Below, in pieces: positions 1 through 9,700 of a stretch of DNA of 64,000 nt. How positions within the stretch are numbered: position 1 is the stretch's first letter; the number at the start of each line of letters is the position of its first letter. The notes beneath the pieces were generated by a model. It was not told the origin of the DNA. It worked only from the letters and a program-made list of their open reading frames with translations, and ran no database searches. The translations under genes were made by a program, and so were the position numbers. This DNA is from Deltaproteobacteria bacterium (lineage in GTDB: Bacteria; Desulfobacterota; Binatia; HRBIN30; JACQVA1), in assembly GCA_016210005.1 (NCBI GenBank), contig JACQVA010000262.1:1-64000 (forward strand), given 5' to 3'.

Positions 1-84
1 CCCCAAGGTACAGCGTGCCGTTCCGTTTGCTGGCTAGGATGTAAACGCAGAACTGCTTGTCCACAGCGCCAAACGCCAAACTGG

Positions 85-104
85 ATTCCCGCTTTCGCGG
101 GAAT
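85..104. repeat. REP-like palindrome
   Basis: A perfect inverted repeat with 8-base arms (ATTCCCGC and GCGGGAAT) around a TTTC loop. It lies in the first 249 bases, where I see no gene. The sequence resembles the short dispersed palindromes common in intergenic DNA of many proteobacteria. It could also work as a weak bidirectional hairpin. Confidence 0.6.
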
Positions 105-249
105 GACGGCCATAACACCGAACCACGTTACCCACAAATTTGTCGCGCACCCGTGTCTTCCCTTTCTGCCGGAGCGACTCAAAGTGCGGACAGCGCCGGC
201 GCCGGCAATAGCTCTGGCGCACTTGCCGGCAGAGGTTATCGTTTCTGAC

Positions 250-1653
250 TCAGGTGGCCGGCCGCCAGCGCCGCAGCAGCCACAGACTCCCGGCCACCCC
301 GCCGAGCGTAAGCGCGGCGATGGCGAAGGTGAGCGCGTAGCTCAGCAGGGCGAGGACTGTCAGCACCACCGCGACCAAGGTAAAGGGCTCGCGCCCGCAC
401 ACCAGCGCCAAGGTGATCACCGGCAGCAGGTGCCAAGGCCACAGTTGCGTCACCATCAGTGAGCAGAAGACCAAGCCGATCAGACAGCAGCTTTCCGCCA
501 GCGCCGCCAGCGACGGCGCGGCCCGCCACTGGCGGGCGCCGATGGCTAGCAGTAGCGCCGCGCTGAGCCCGAAGCGGCCGACATCGAACAGGCGAAACCC
601 CCAATCGCTGTCGAAGCCGCCGGCCGCACGCATCGCCCAGAACAGCAACGCTAGCGGTGGTGACAGCTCGGCCGGGAAGATGCCGCTGAGCTTTTCCGGA
701 TGGAGTAGTTGGCGGGCGATCATTGGCAACGCGCCCGCCAGCGGCTTGAGCAGTAGCCATCCGAGGGCGGCCGTCACCAGCGCGCCAAACGCCGCCTGGC
801 GCGCCGCCGCGCGCACCCCCGCTGCCCTAGTAGTTGCGAGCAAGAACGCCGGAACGAAGAGCACGCTGTACCACTTGTACCAGAACGACAGCGCCAAACA
901 GGCCAGCGCCGCAGAGCCACGCTCGCGCTGCCAACACCACAGGGCGGCAAGCAACAGCAACACCATGCCGATGTCGTTGTGCGCCGCGCCGGCCGCCTCG
1001 AACAGCAGCGCGGGGTTCCAGGCCAGCAACAGCCACGCGCCGCCGGCAGGCGCGGCGGGCTGACTCCGCCGCAGCAACGCCGCGGCAATGCCGAGGCTGC
1101 CAAGCAGCGCTAGGCCGGCCCAGGCCTTATGTAGCCACACTGCAACCCACAGCCGCTCGCCGGCGATGATCCCCACCGGCCAGCTCTGCCACATGAACAA
1201 CGGCCCGTAAGCCGCCACCGGCCGCGCTAGGGCTCGCCCCAGGTAGGGCTGCCACGAGTCGGCCGGGAACTGCGTGCCCGCCACAATGAACGGGTTGGCG
1301 TGATAGTAGGCCCAGATTTTCGAGAAGAACGCGTACGCGAAGACGTCGCGCGAACCGACCGGAAAGCTGGCGAACAGCATGCCCGCGCCCAGCAGCACGA
1401 CCGTGAAGGCGCAGCCGCGCGACAGCGCCACCGGGCCGATGTAGAGCGCCAAGTGCGCGGCACTCAATCCCAGGAACAGAACCAGGAACAGAACCGTTAG
1501 CCTGAGATCATCGAAGCGCTCGAAATCGTTGCTCGTCCAATCGGCGTGCAGATATGAGGCGATCAGCACGGCACCGAACAGGGCCACATGAAGAACGGGC
1601 AACACTCGCTGCCGCTGCCACCATGTGCCCGCTTGACCCGCACCGCCGCTCAT
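250..1653 (-). CDS. Membrane glycosyltransferase, GT-C / MptB-like
   Basis: A 467-residue polytopic membrane protein with about 11 to 13 hydrophobic segments along its whole length. The N-terminal third has an extracytoplasmic loop with an acidic motif (SRDVFAYAFFSK), followed by a proline- and tryptophan-rich stretch (YGPLFMWQSWP). This is typical of GT-C fold enzymes that move mannose or a similar sugar from a polyprenyl-phosphate carrier onto glycolipids, the MptA/MptB type. A TTG at 1710 would lengthen it, but ATG 1653 places the first hydrophobic helix better. It lies downstream of a small membrane protein and a prepilin on the same strand. The sugar and acceptor cannot be told from the sequence. 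Confidence 0.6.
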   Translation of the reverse strand: MSGGAGQAGTWWQRQRVLPVLHVALFGAVLIASYLHADWTSNDFERFDDLRLTVLFLVLFLGLSAAHLALYIGPVALSRGCAFTVVLLGAGMLFASFPVGSRDVFAYAFFSKIWAYYHANPFIVAGTQFPADSWQPYLGRALARPVAAYGPLFMWQSWPVGIIAGERLWVAVWLHKAWAGLALLGSLGIAAALLRRSQPAAPAGGAWLLLAWNPALLFEAAGAAHNDIGMVLLLLAALWCWQRERGSAALACLALSFWYKWYSVLFVPAFLLATTRAAGVRAAARQAAFGALVTAALGWLLLKPLAGALPMIARQLLHPEKLSGIFPAELSPPLALLFWAMRAAGGFDSDWGFRLFDVGRFGLSAALLLAIGARQWRAAPSLAALAESCCLIGLVFCSLMVTQLWPWHLLPVITLALVCGREPFTLVAVVLTVLALLSYALTFAIAALTLGGVAGSLWLLRRWRPAT

Positions 1654-1696
1654 AGTGGCAGCGAAGTGTAGCCGATCTATAACCGGTCTGGAACCG

Positions 1697-2167
1697 TTAC
1701 CCGCCGGCAACGGGATGATGGTCGGGATCCGGGCATGAAACCGCGGCCCCCGAACCGTCGCGAATATACTCGTACGGCTTCCCGGATAGCGGATCTACCG
1801 GCGGTACTGCCAGATAGCCTGGGCGCATCTGCCACAGCGATAGCGGTGCCTCGCCGGTCTTCTCAATGTACGCAGCCAGCGCCGCCGTGACCAGCGCCAT
1901 CCGCTGCGCACACGGGTCGGCATCGTAAACCGCCTTCACCGCGGCGCTGGGTTCCGCCGCAACTGTATCCTCACCTAGGTAATAGATGATGCCGACCTCC
2001 AGACCCGCGACGACCAGCGCCACCAGGCCGGCCAGCGCCCAATGCAAGCCGCGGTGACTGCCCGTAGCCGCAACGACATCGACGGGAACGCCCGGATCTT
2101 CCTTAATCGCCCCGGCGAACTCGAGGGCCATGCGCTGCAACTCTTGGCGTGAAGGAGTGGAGGCCAC
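1697..2167 (-). CDS. Hypothetical single-pass membrane protein
   Basis: A 156-residue protein starting at GTG 2167, with an AAGGA-like ribosome site just upstream. It has a soluble N-terminal part of about 40 residues, one strong membrane helix (about residues 42-66) and a C-terminal domain of about 90 residues with two cysteines. That domain includes a PVDPLSGKPYEYI motif, seen in some pilin-like and secretin-associated proteins. I do not recognise the family. It sits between the prepilin gene and the membrane glycosyltransferase on the same strand, so a role in pilus or surface-glycan assembly is possible but unproven. Confidence 0.6.
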   Translation of the reverse strand: MASTPSRQELQRMALEFAGAIKEDPGVPVDVVAATGSHRGLHWALAGLVALVVAGLEVGIIYYLGEDTVAAEPSAAVKAVYDADPCAQRMALVTAALAAYIEKTGEAPLSLWQMRPGYLAVPPVDPLSGKPYEYIRDGSGAAVSCPDPDHHPVAGG

Positions 2168-2184
2168 GAGTACATCCTTCGATT

Positions 2185-2625
2185 TCAGAGTTTGCCCTTG
2201 CTCGCGGTCAGTGCGCCATTCTGGAAGTAGTACGTGATGGTGCCTTTGCCGTGCTTACCGCGCACGTACCAATTGTACTTAGCCCCAACCTTGGTGCGCT
2301 GGACCAGCAGCGTGGCGCCTTTGGACACTCGTGGCCCCGGCAGGTTTGGAATTGCCGCCGGGCCGACCACGGTGCGGGAAAACGTCAACGTGCCGTCCAC
2401 CGCTTCGAGAGCTTTGCCGGCATTGACCACGTCACTGAGGGCCGCGCGGTCAAACCCGCGTTGGCGAATCAACGTCCAGACTGGTACCGCCAAGCGCGCC
2501 AAGATCATCACGATGGCGGTGGCAACCAATAACTCGATCAGCGAGTAGCCGCGCGCGGACCCACGAAGCTGCGCCCGCAGCCGGATCGGGAAGACAGAGG
2601 CAATTCGCCGCATATAGTTGCTCAT
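2185..2625 (-). CDS. Type IV prepilin-like protein
   Basis: A 146-residue protein with a class III prepilin signal. A basic leader ends at Gly, followed by the mature start YSLIELLVATAIVMIL, with Glu at position +5 and a long hydrophobic helix. Prepilin peptidase should cut after the Gly and N-methylate the new terminus. The mature protein of about 115 residues ends in a beta-rich domain, as in minor pilins or T2SS pseudopilins. ATG 2625 is chosen because GGGAGG lies at good spacing upstream; a GTG at 2658 is possible. No pilus motor or secretin gene lies nearby in this window. Confidence 0.8.
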   Translation of the reverse strand: MSNYMRRIASVFPIRLRAQLRGSARGYSLIELLVATAIVMILARLAVPVWTLIRQRGFDRAALSDVVNAGKALEAVDGTLTFSRTVVGPAAIPNLPGPRVSKGATLLVQRTKVGAKYNWYVRGKHGKGTITYYFQNGALTASKGKL

Positions 2626-2762
2626 GCGACCTCCCAGCCGGAGCACGCGCAATGCCACGATCGGCGCGGGCCGGCGGCTGCAACCACCGCTAAGCGCATT
2701 ATCACCGGTAGGATTCGTCGCCGGCTAGCCAGTGACGCTCTCTGCGAAAACGCCAACGCGGT

Positions 2763-3050
2763 GACGCCGGTGAGCTGGCCGAACGGCTTCGGGCTGCACT
2801 CTCTTGGTGCTGGCTCGGCAGCCGGGTGTACGGGATCGGGCTTGGGAACGCGGCTGGACCAAGTCGCAGGCGATCCGGGCGGCGATCCGCGCCCTAACGC
2901 GTGCACCGAAGGAAGCCGACCCGGTGCTTGAGTTGAGCGGCATAGTGCACGACGACCTACCGCCGGATTGAAGCGAACAATTCGACCGCTATCTGCAGGA
3001 GACGTTCGTTGCCGAGCCGATTGCTCACTACGGACGGCGGGGACGCCCCC
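2763..3050 (+). pseudogene. Broken RHH-type antitoxin upstream of PIN toxin
   Basis: No intact frame exists, but the translation shows a decayed antitoxin. An ELAERLRAAL segment (2772-2801) is separated by a frameshift from RGWTKSQAIRAAIRAL in another frame (about 2851-2900). Then comes LELSGIVHDDLPPD, a TGA stop near 2970, and a continuation SEQFDRYLQETF. The order of DNA-binding ribbon, KSQAIR helix, a PPD box and a final KYLxE-like helix is what VapB-like antitoxins show. The PIN toxin gene follows directly. I infer loss of function through one frameshift and one nonsense change. Confidence 0.4.
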
Positions 3051-3458
3051 GTTCGGGCGCTCGTCGATAGCGGGGCCTGGATTGCCCTGGTGCGAGCCAA
3101 GGACCAGCACCACGAGGCAGCCGATCGGCTGTTTCGGCTGGCGATCCGGCAGCACACGCGCCTATTCACCACCAACCTGATAGTGGCCGAGGTGCACCGC
3201 TTCATCCTTTTTCACATGGGCAGCCAGCCCGCGTCCCTGGTACTCGATCGCATCAACGCCAGCCCCCTGCTGTCGGTCGAATTCACCACGGCTGCTCACC
3301 ATCGTAAGGCGCGGCAGTGGCTGGCCAGGTTTCCGGACCAACGCCTGACCTACACCGATGCAATGAGCTTCGCCGTGATGGAGGCCAACCGCTGCACCAC
3401 CGCCATGGGGTTTGATCACGACTTCGAGGCGGCCGGGTTCTCGCTCTGGCGCCCGTAG
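3009..3458 (+). CDS. PIN-domain ribonuclease toxin (VapC-like)
   Basis: A 149-residue protein covering a complete PIN domain. The acidic residues that bind Mg2+/Mn2+ are present: Asp in LVDSGAW, Glu in VAEVH, Asp in YTDAMS and Asp in FDHDF. PIN toxins of this type cut tRNA or mRNA and are normally held in check by a DNA-binding antitoxin encoded just upstream. Here the upstream antitoxin reading frame is broken. The N-terminal 14 residues before the PIN fold have no clear role, and the true start may be later, although no better start codon with a ribosome site is obvious. Confidence 0.8.
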   Translation: MPSRLLTTDGGDAPVRALVDSGAWIALVRAKDQHHEAADRLFRLAIRQHTRLFTTNLIVAEVHRFILFHMGSQPASLVLDRINASPLLSVEFTTAAHHRKARQWLARFPDQRLTYTDAMSFAVMEANRCTTAMGFDHDFEAAGFSLWRP

Positions 3459-3512
3459 GGTCGAGCAGCCGGTTCTTGACTAACGGGCGTTGGTTTCCTA
3501 GCTAACACGGCT

Positions 3513-4229
3513 GTGGCCGCCCACACCGCCAAGGTCCGTCCGAAACGTGCGCGGGCACGTGAGCCGATCTCGCCGACCCGTGAGGTGATCCTAGACACCG
3601 CCGAACGGTTGTTTGCCCAGCGTGGCGTCGACGGCGTGGCGTTGCGTGATCTGGCCCGTGAGATGAACCTGACGGCGCCCAGCCTATACAATCATTTCGC
3701 CAGCAAGCAGGCGCTCTACGAGGCGGTGATCGAACGCGGCCTGCGGCCGGTCATGGAGGGGGTGGTCGAGGCCTGGCACCCGGGCACGCTGCGAATCGAG
3801 CAGATGCGCAGCAACGTCGACCGGCTGGTAACCCATCTGGCCGCGCACCCGCACCTCGCCCGCCTGCTCCAGCGCGCCTTGCTCGAGGAAGCTGGCACCG
3901 TCAAGAAGCTCATCCTGCGCTGGATGACGCCGATCTACCGCGAGGGCATGGCGGTGATGCGCGAGACTGCCGGTGCCGCCGGCTGGGAGCCCGAGGAGGT
4001 GCCCTATCTCGGCGTCGGCCTATTCGGCATGATCTTCGGGTATTTTACCAACGCCGCCCTGTGGCAGACCGTGGCCGGGCGCTCAGGTGATGTGACCGCA
4101 CCTCGTGTGATTGCGACGCAGCGCCGCTTTCTCGAAAAAGCCCTCTATCGGCTGATGGGGCCGCAGACCAAGAACGGCAACGACGCGCGTAATCGGCGCG
4201 CCGTTAGATCTACCGGCGCGCCGCTCTGA
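3513..4229 (+). CDS. TetR/AcrR family transcriptional regulator
   Basis: A 238-residue protein starting at GTG. Residues about 22-70 form the TetR helix-turn-helix, with ILDTAERLFAQRGVDGV, then the recognition helix LTAPSLYNHFASKQALYEAV. The C-terminal ligand domain (about 80-220) is of the kind found in acyl-CoA or fatty-acid responsive regulators. There is no obvious target gene downstream; the next gene encodes an NAD-dependent epimerase 368 bases away. It could be a trans-acting regulator of the catabolic operon at 10957-26793, but nothing in the sequence proves this. Confidence 0.85.
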   Translation: MAAHTAKVRPKRARAREPISPTREVILDTAERLFAQRGVDGVALRDLAREMNLTAPSLYNHFASKQALYEAVIERGLRPVMEGVVEAWHPGTLRIEQMRSNVDRLVTHLAAHPHLARLLQRALLEEAGTVKKLILRWMTPIYREGMAVMRETAGAAGWEPEEVPYLGVGLFGMIFGYFTNAALWQTVAGRSGDVTAPRVIATQRRFLEKALYRLMGPQTKNGNDARNRRAVRSTGAPL

Positions 4230-4570
4230 GTCGCAACCGCCCTCAGCAGGGCGCCAGCCCGGGACGCATGAAACCCGGCGGGCAGCAGCGACACGGTGTT
4301 TGCTCTGGAATGCAGAACACCATGTTGGTCGACGCCCCCGTAACCTCCGGATTCGCGCAGCCGCGCGACGGTCGCCAGCTCCTGCCCGGCTGTATAGTAG
4401 GCGCGCCACGAATACTGCAGTTGCTCGCGAACCGCCGCGGCAACGCTGGCGGCTATTTCAGCAACCCTCTCGGGCTGAGTGCCGTCTTGCACCGACACGA
4501 TCACTTCGCCGGCGAGGAAACCCTCGGCGCAACACTTGAACTCGACATACGGCCCCGGTCCTTGCAGCAC
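4145..4570 (-). CDS. Possible hypothetical protein (doubtful)
   Basis: An open frame of 141 codons in the gap between the TetR gene and the epimerase, starting at GTG 4570 with a weak AGGGGCG upstream. Its third-position GC is moderately high and the predicted protein has ordinary composition (for example VSVQDGTQPERVAEIAASV). However, its last 85 bases run antisense into the end of the TetR gene, and I recognise no family. It would be transcribed divergently from the epimerase. If it is not real, 4230-4596 holds no gene that I can see. Confidence 0.3.
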   Translation of the reverse strand: MLQGPGPYVEFKCCAEGFLAGEVIVSVQDGTQPERVAEIAASVAAAVREQLQYSWRAYYTAGQELATVARLRESGGYGGVDQHGVLHSRANTVSLLPAGFHASRAGALLRAVATQSGAPVDLTARRLRASLPFLVCGPISR

Positions 4571-4596
4571 CGCCCCTGCCCGCTCTGGCGGGAATA

Positions 4597-5637
4597 GTGG
4601 ACGAGCGCTACAACAGCCCGGTGATCTTGGTAACTGGAGCTACGGGGTTTCTTGGCAGTCACGTAGCGGAGGCTTTGCTCGCCCGTGGCGAGGCGGTGCG
4701 CCTGCTGGCGCGACGTCCCGAAGCGGCAGCCTGGCTGGTGGGGCGCGGTGCCCAATGCGTCGCCGGCGATCTCAGCTCGGCAGCGGCGCTGGCGGCGGCG
4801 GTGCGCGGCTGCCGCGCCGTGGTCCATTGTGCCGCCTTGGCTGCCGACTGGGGACCCTGGCAGGCCTTTCGTGAGGCCAACGACCACGGCGTGGCGCGAC
4901 TGCTCGAAGCGTGCCGGGACCAAGCGCTCGCTCGCTTCGTCCACATCAGCACCGCCGACGTCTACGGTTATCCCGATTGCGACGGCCTCGATGAAGCAAC
5001 GCCGTGGCGCGACCGCGGTTTTCCCTACAACTCGACCAAGATCGCCGGCGAACGGCACGCACAAGCGGCGCAGCGCGCCGGGCTGCCGGTCACCGTCATT
5101 CGTCCGGGAAACATTTACGGCCCGCGCTCGATCAGCTTCGGCAGCGAGCTGGTGGCGGCGATCAAGAGTGGCGCGCCGCTGATCCGCGGCGGCCGCGTCA
5201 ATGCCGGTTTGGTGTACGTCGACAACGTCGTCGCCCTCATTCTGATGGCGCTGGATCAGCCGGCGGCTGTGGGCGCAACGTTTCATAGCGTCGACGATGA
5301 CGGGCACACTTGGCGTGAGTACTTCACGGCGCTGTGCCGCGGCCTCGACCTGCCGCTTCCGCAGCGCTCGTTGCCGCGCTCGCTGGCGTACGCGCTGGCA
5401 ACGCTGATGGAATGGGGCGCGCGCGCCCGGCGCCAGCAACGGCGCCCGCTGCTCACGCGCACCGCCGTCGAGTTGCTCGGCACCCGCCAGGGCTTCTCGA
5501 TGGCGCGTGCCCGCCGGCAGCTCGGTTTTGTTCCCGCCGTCGGCTTCGAGGAGGGTTTGGCCCGCACCGTCGCCTGGCTACGAACACAATCCGCGCCCGG
5601 CAGCTCCACCGTAACCCCAGTGCCGCCGACCGCATGA
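4597..5637 (+). CDS. NAD-dependent epimerase/dehydratase (extended SDR)
   Basis: A 346-residue extended short-chain dehydrogenase. The N-terminal Rossmann motif TGATGFLGSH (about residues 14-23) binds NAD(P). A following Asp region, the catalytic YNSTK (Tyr and Lys, about residue 144) and a VIRPGNIYGP motif complete the family signature. It is closest in style to 3-beta-hydroxysteroid dehydrogenase/isomerase-like and nucleoside-diphosphate-sugar epimerase members; substrate unknown. The start may be GTG 4597 or the GTG at 4621 directly before the first beta strand. An adenosine-deaminase-family gene follows 85 bases downstream. Confidence 0.85.
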   Translation: MDERYNSPVILVTGATGFLGSHVAEALLARGEAVRLLARRPEAAAWLVGRGAQCVAGDLSSAAALAAAVRGCRAVVHCAALAADWGPWQAFREANDHGVARLLEACRDQALARFVHISTADVYGYPDCDGLDEATPWRDRGFPYNSTKIAGERHAQAAQRAGLPVTVIRPGNIYGPRSISFGSELVAAIKSGAPLIRGGRVNAGLVYVDNVVALILMALDQPAAVGATFHSVDDDGHTWREYFTALCRGLDLPLPQRSLPRSLAYALATLMEWGARARRQQRRPLLTRTAVELLGTRQGFSMARARRQLGFVPAVGFEEGLARTVAWLRTQSAPGSSTVTPVPPTA

Positions 5638-5722
5638 ACCCAGCGCTTCCGCTTGCCTGCTCGGCCAGCTGGTATTTGCCGCCGCGGGCCACGTCCGGCT
5701 TCGGCACCCATCTGGGGCAGGG

Positions 5723-6697
5723 ATGAACGCCGCGGCCGGCGAGCATTGGCAGGCCGTGCTCAAGCACGCGCTGGCCGGGCATGACGCCCGCATACTCGCC
5801 CGGGTGCCGAAAACCGACCTGCACTGTCACGGCCTGCTGTCGGCGCCGCTGTCGGTTTACGAGCGCCTGTTGGGGCATCCGCTACCACCGCCACCGGCTG
5901 CGTTCGCTGATTTCAGCGCCTTCATCAGCTACATCACCGCCAATCTCCTACCGGCGCTCACCGGCCGTGGTGCGGTGCAAGCGGTGATGCGTGCCGCCTT
6001 CGATCGGCTGGCGGACGAGGGCGTGGTGTACGCCGAGATGAGCTTCGATCTGCTGGTGCCCGACTTGATCGGCGTCGAAGTCGAGGAGTTCGCGGCCGTG
6101 CTGGCGGCCGAGATCGAACGCGTAGCCGGCCGCATCACGATTGCCCCGGAAGTGGGGATAAACCGCAAGCTGCCGGCGGACGCCGCCGAGCCGCGCCTGC
6201 GGGCGTGGATCGCGACGGGCGTCTGCCGCGGCATCGATCTCTACGACGACGAGTCCTACGGTGAGGTCGAGGACTTCGTTCCGCTCTACCGCCTCGCCGA
6301 AGCCCGCGGCCTCAAGCTGAAGGCGCACGCGGGCGAGCTGTGCGGGCCGAAGCGGGTGCGCGAGAGCGTCGAGAAGCTCAATCTGCACGCCGTGCAGCAC
6401 GGTGTGCGCGCGGCCGAGAGCCCGGAGGTGACGCAGCTGCTCGCCGAGCGCGGCACGCTGCTGCACTTGTGCCCCACCAGCAACGTCGCCCTCGGTGTCT
6501 GCGATACGCTGGAGAATCACCCCGCGCGCCAGCTGTTTGCGCAGGGTGTCAAGATCACCGTGAACTCGGACGACTTCACCCTCTTCGGCGTCGGCGTCTG
6601 TGACGAGCTGCTCAACCTCAGCCGCATGGGCTTCTCGCCCGACGAGATCGTGCAGATCGTCGAGAACGGCCTGGGCGAGCAGCCGCCCAAAGCGTAA
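5723..6697 (+). CDS. Adenosine deaminase family amidohydrolase
   Basis: A 324-residue zinc amidohydrolase of the adenosine/adenine deaminase family. The metal-binding HxH (DLHCHG, about residue 32), the HAGE motif with the catalytic Glu (about residue 203), the SNVALG loop and the NSDD metal-ligand motif near the end are all present and in order. Family members hydrolyse the 6-amino group of adenosine, adenine or modified purines. The chain is slightly short for the family, with a reduced C-terminal tail. It may be co-transcribed with the epimerase gene. Confidence is high for family, moderate for exact substrate. Confidence 0.85.
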   Translation: MNAAAGEHWQAVLKHALAGHDARILARVPKTDLHCHGLLSAPLSVYERLLGHPLPPPPAAFADFSAFISYITANLLPALTGRGAVQAVMRAAFDRLADEGVVYAEMSFDLLVPDLIGVEVEEFAAVLAAEIERVAGRITIAPEVGINRKLPADAAEPRLRAWIATGVCRGIDLYDDESYGEVEDFVPLYRLAEARGLKLKAHAGELCGPKRVRESVEKLNLHAVQHGVRAAESPEVTQLLAERGTLLHLCPTSNVALGVCDTLENHPARQLFAQGVKITVNSDDFTLFGVGVCDELLNLSRMGFSPDEIVQIVENGLGEQPPKA

Positions 6698-6742
6698 TCA
6701 GGGACAACCGGACGCCGGCCGCGCCAGCGTTGCGGCTGCTGA

Positions 6743-9700
6743 TCAACCACAACCGTTGAGGGCGTTGTTCACTGCCATCACCAGCTCGTCAACGGTCACC
6801 TCGCCGTCCAGGTTGGCGTCGAACACCGGACAAGGCTCATCGCTGAACGTGCCGAGCGCGATGTTGACGCCGGTGACGAGTTCATCGACGGTGACGTTGC
6901 CGTCGCCGTCGCAATCGCCGGTGCAACCGGGTCCGATGCTGGCCGCGAGCGGAATCACGACCATGTTCCCGGATACGTCATCGGTGACGGTGATACTGGC
7001 GGCGTGGTCGCCGCCAGCGAGGCCGGCGTCGTCGACGATGCCGACGGTAATCTCATTCGGTGTCAGTCCCTCGGCATGGCTCAGTTGCACCCACCGCTCG
7101 CTGGCTGAGGCGCGCCAGCGCAGTGGATTGCCGGCGGGGTTATCGACAAACAGCCGCGCGTTGCTGCGGCCCGCGCTGGGTTCAAGGCTGAGCAGCAGGG
7201 GCTCGACCTTCAACTCATCGGGCGGCGGCGGCACCTCGGCCGGGTCGGCCACGATCTCAATCTCGATCGCGGCGCTGGCCACGCCGCCTTCGCCGTCGTT
7301 GGCTTCTGCTGTGACCGTGTGCACGCCGACGCTGAGCTCGGCCGCACTCAGCGTGCGCCCGTTGCCGAGCACGCCATCGCGATCCGAGCGCCACAACATC
7401 CGCGCGCCGCTCAGCGCTCCGACCTCGACGTCGTAACCGTCGGCCTCGAACGCCACGGTCTGCTCTGCACCGAAGACGGCCCCGTTGGCGGGCGCGACGA
7501 TGGCCACTTGCGGCAGGTGGTTGGGGACGGTGAAAGGCGCATCGGAGACGTCGCTTGCCGTATGAATGCCGTCGCTCGCCCATACTCGGATCAGCGCCTG
7601 CGCCCCGCCGGGGATCGTGCTCGCGTCCAGCTCGATGCTGGTTTCAGTCAGGCCGCGAGCGACCGACTGCCAGCTGGTGCCGTTGTCGCGGCTGTACTCG
7701 ACGTGGAAGACCAGCGGGTCACCGTCTTCATCGCTGGCCGACCAGCTGACCGGAACCGTCGCGCCGGTGAAGACCTCGCCGCCGTTGGGCGATTGCACCG
7801 TCACCTGCGGCGCGGCCGCTCCCGCCTGGACAGTGGTCAGCAATGCCCCGCCGGGACCCTCGATATCGACCCGAACCGTGCCCTCGACAAAGGGCACCAT
7901 TTCGTCGATGAACAGAACCTCAACGTCACGCTCAGTTTCATCCGGTGCCGCACTACCGCGGCCGGCAGCGCCGGTGGACGGCGTGAACGGATACCGCGCC
8001 AGGACCGCTCCGTCGGCGTCGCGCAACACGATGGCGTAGTCGCCCGCAATCGGGCCCGGGACCTCGCCGTCGACCGGAATCACAAACAGTGGCTCCAACT
8101 CGACCTCGTTCGTGGCCGGATCGATGCTCCCCACCACCAGCAGACGGTCACCGGCGCTGGCTGCCGCCCCGGCTTGCAGCCCGGCCGAGCATGCGGCCTC
8201 CCTCATCCAGTCGGGGAACTTGTAGTCGACGAGCATGCACTTCTGCAGGTAGTTCATCAGGCCGTGGTGGGTGAAGTCGCTGATCCACTGGTACGGGCAG
8301 TAGGTCATCACGTCGCGCCAGTCGGGCCCATAGACCTGCAGCCGCGCGGCGTTGAAGCCATAGAGCGCGGTCGGGCCCGACAACGTCTTGCTGATGCGGC
8401 CTTGCGAATAGGGGTACGACTTGCCGTCCTTGGCGCCGCAGTACTGAGCGTGATAGCGCCCAAAGGCGTGAGCCAGTTCGTGGCCGCCGTACCAGTCCCC
8501 GTAGCTGCCATCGAAGTCCCAGCCCCTGCTGTCCGAGCCCGTGGGCCCCGATGCGACGGAGGAAGGCATGGTTCCTGAACAGCCACGCATGAACCCGCCG
8601 CCGTCGGGCACCATGCCGTAGTAACGCGCCCAGCCGGGGACGTTATCCTTGCCGTGCGCCAGGTCCCAATTCCTCTCGGCCTTCAGGAAGGCGTTGACCT
8701 TCTTGCACGAGGATGGATGCTTGCTGAAACCGTGCTGCCGGATCCAGAACTCGATGTCGTTGACCGGGAACGCCGAGGCGATCCACTTCAGCATCAGCTT
8801 CACGTCATTGCCGGGAACCGGATAGATGTAGTCCCCGGATTTGTAGGTGAGGGCGTACATCACCAGGCTGGGCCCCGGCACCGACTCAAACTTCACGGTG
8901 GTCGTGATGTCGTTGTTGGCGTAGTTGGTCTCGGGCACCACGAACCCCGGATTCACCCGGGCCGTGATCTTGACGGTCCCCGAGGTGAAGAAGCTCGGCA
9001 ATTCGAACAGAAAAGCATGATCAAGCACGCTGCGATCGGGGTAGGGCCGAACCTTGATATGGGCCGCCGGAGCGGTCTTGTTGATCGGCAGCACGCCCTT
9101 CGAGATGACCCCGTACTCGACCACGATGCGGGCGGCGGCTGTAACCACGTTCTTGGTCGAGCGCACATGCAAGCGTACGAAGGTGCGCTTACCCGCCACC
9201 AAGCGCACGGTGTTGTTGAGGTTTTGTACACTCTGAGTGACTTCGAGAGCGCTGGCGACCAGGTCGTCGACCGGCGTGGCGGTGCCGGCGGGCGTGGCGG
9301 TGCGCGTGCGCGTGCGGGTGCGCGTTGCCGTCCTGGTCGCGGTCTTGGTGGAAGACGGCGTCGATGTCCGGGTTACCGTGACCGTCAGCGAGGCGGTGGG
9401 CGTGGCGGTTGGCTCGTTCGGGCGGGTGACGCTCGGGGTAAAGGTGCGGGTCGAAGTTGGCGGCCGGGTGGGCGCAGGGGTCGTGGGCGTCGAGGTCGGC
9501 GTGCTGGTGAGCCGCGGCGGCAGAGTGCTCGTCGGCGTCCATGTCGGCGTGCTAGTGAGCCGCGGGGGCAGAGTGTTCGTCGGCGTCAACGTTGGCGTGC
9601 TGGTGAACCGCGGGGGCAGAGTGTTCGTCGGCGTCAACGTTGGCGTGCTGGTGTTTAACCGAGACGACAGAGTGTTCGTGGGGGTGACCAGTGGGGACTC

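Noticed and set aside
7319-9658. Long plus-strand frames (419 and 334 codons) opposite the secreted protease gene
   Set aside because: They mirror the protease codons, are rich in Arg/Gly/His and show no domain.
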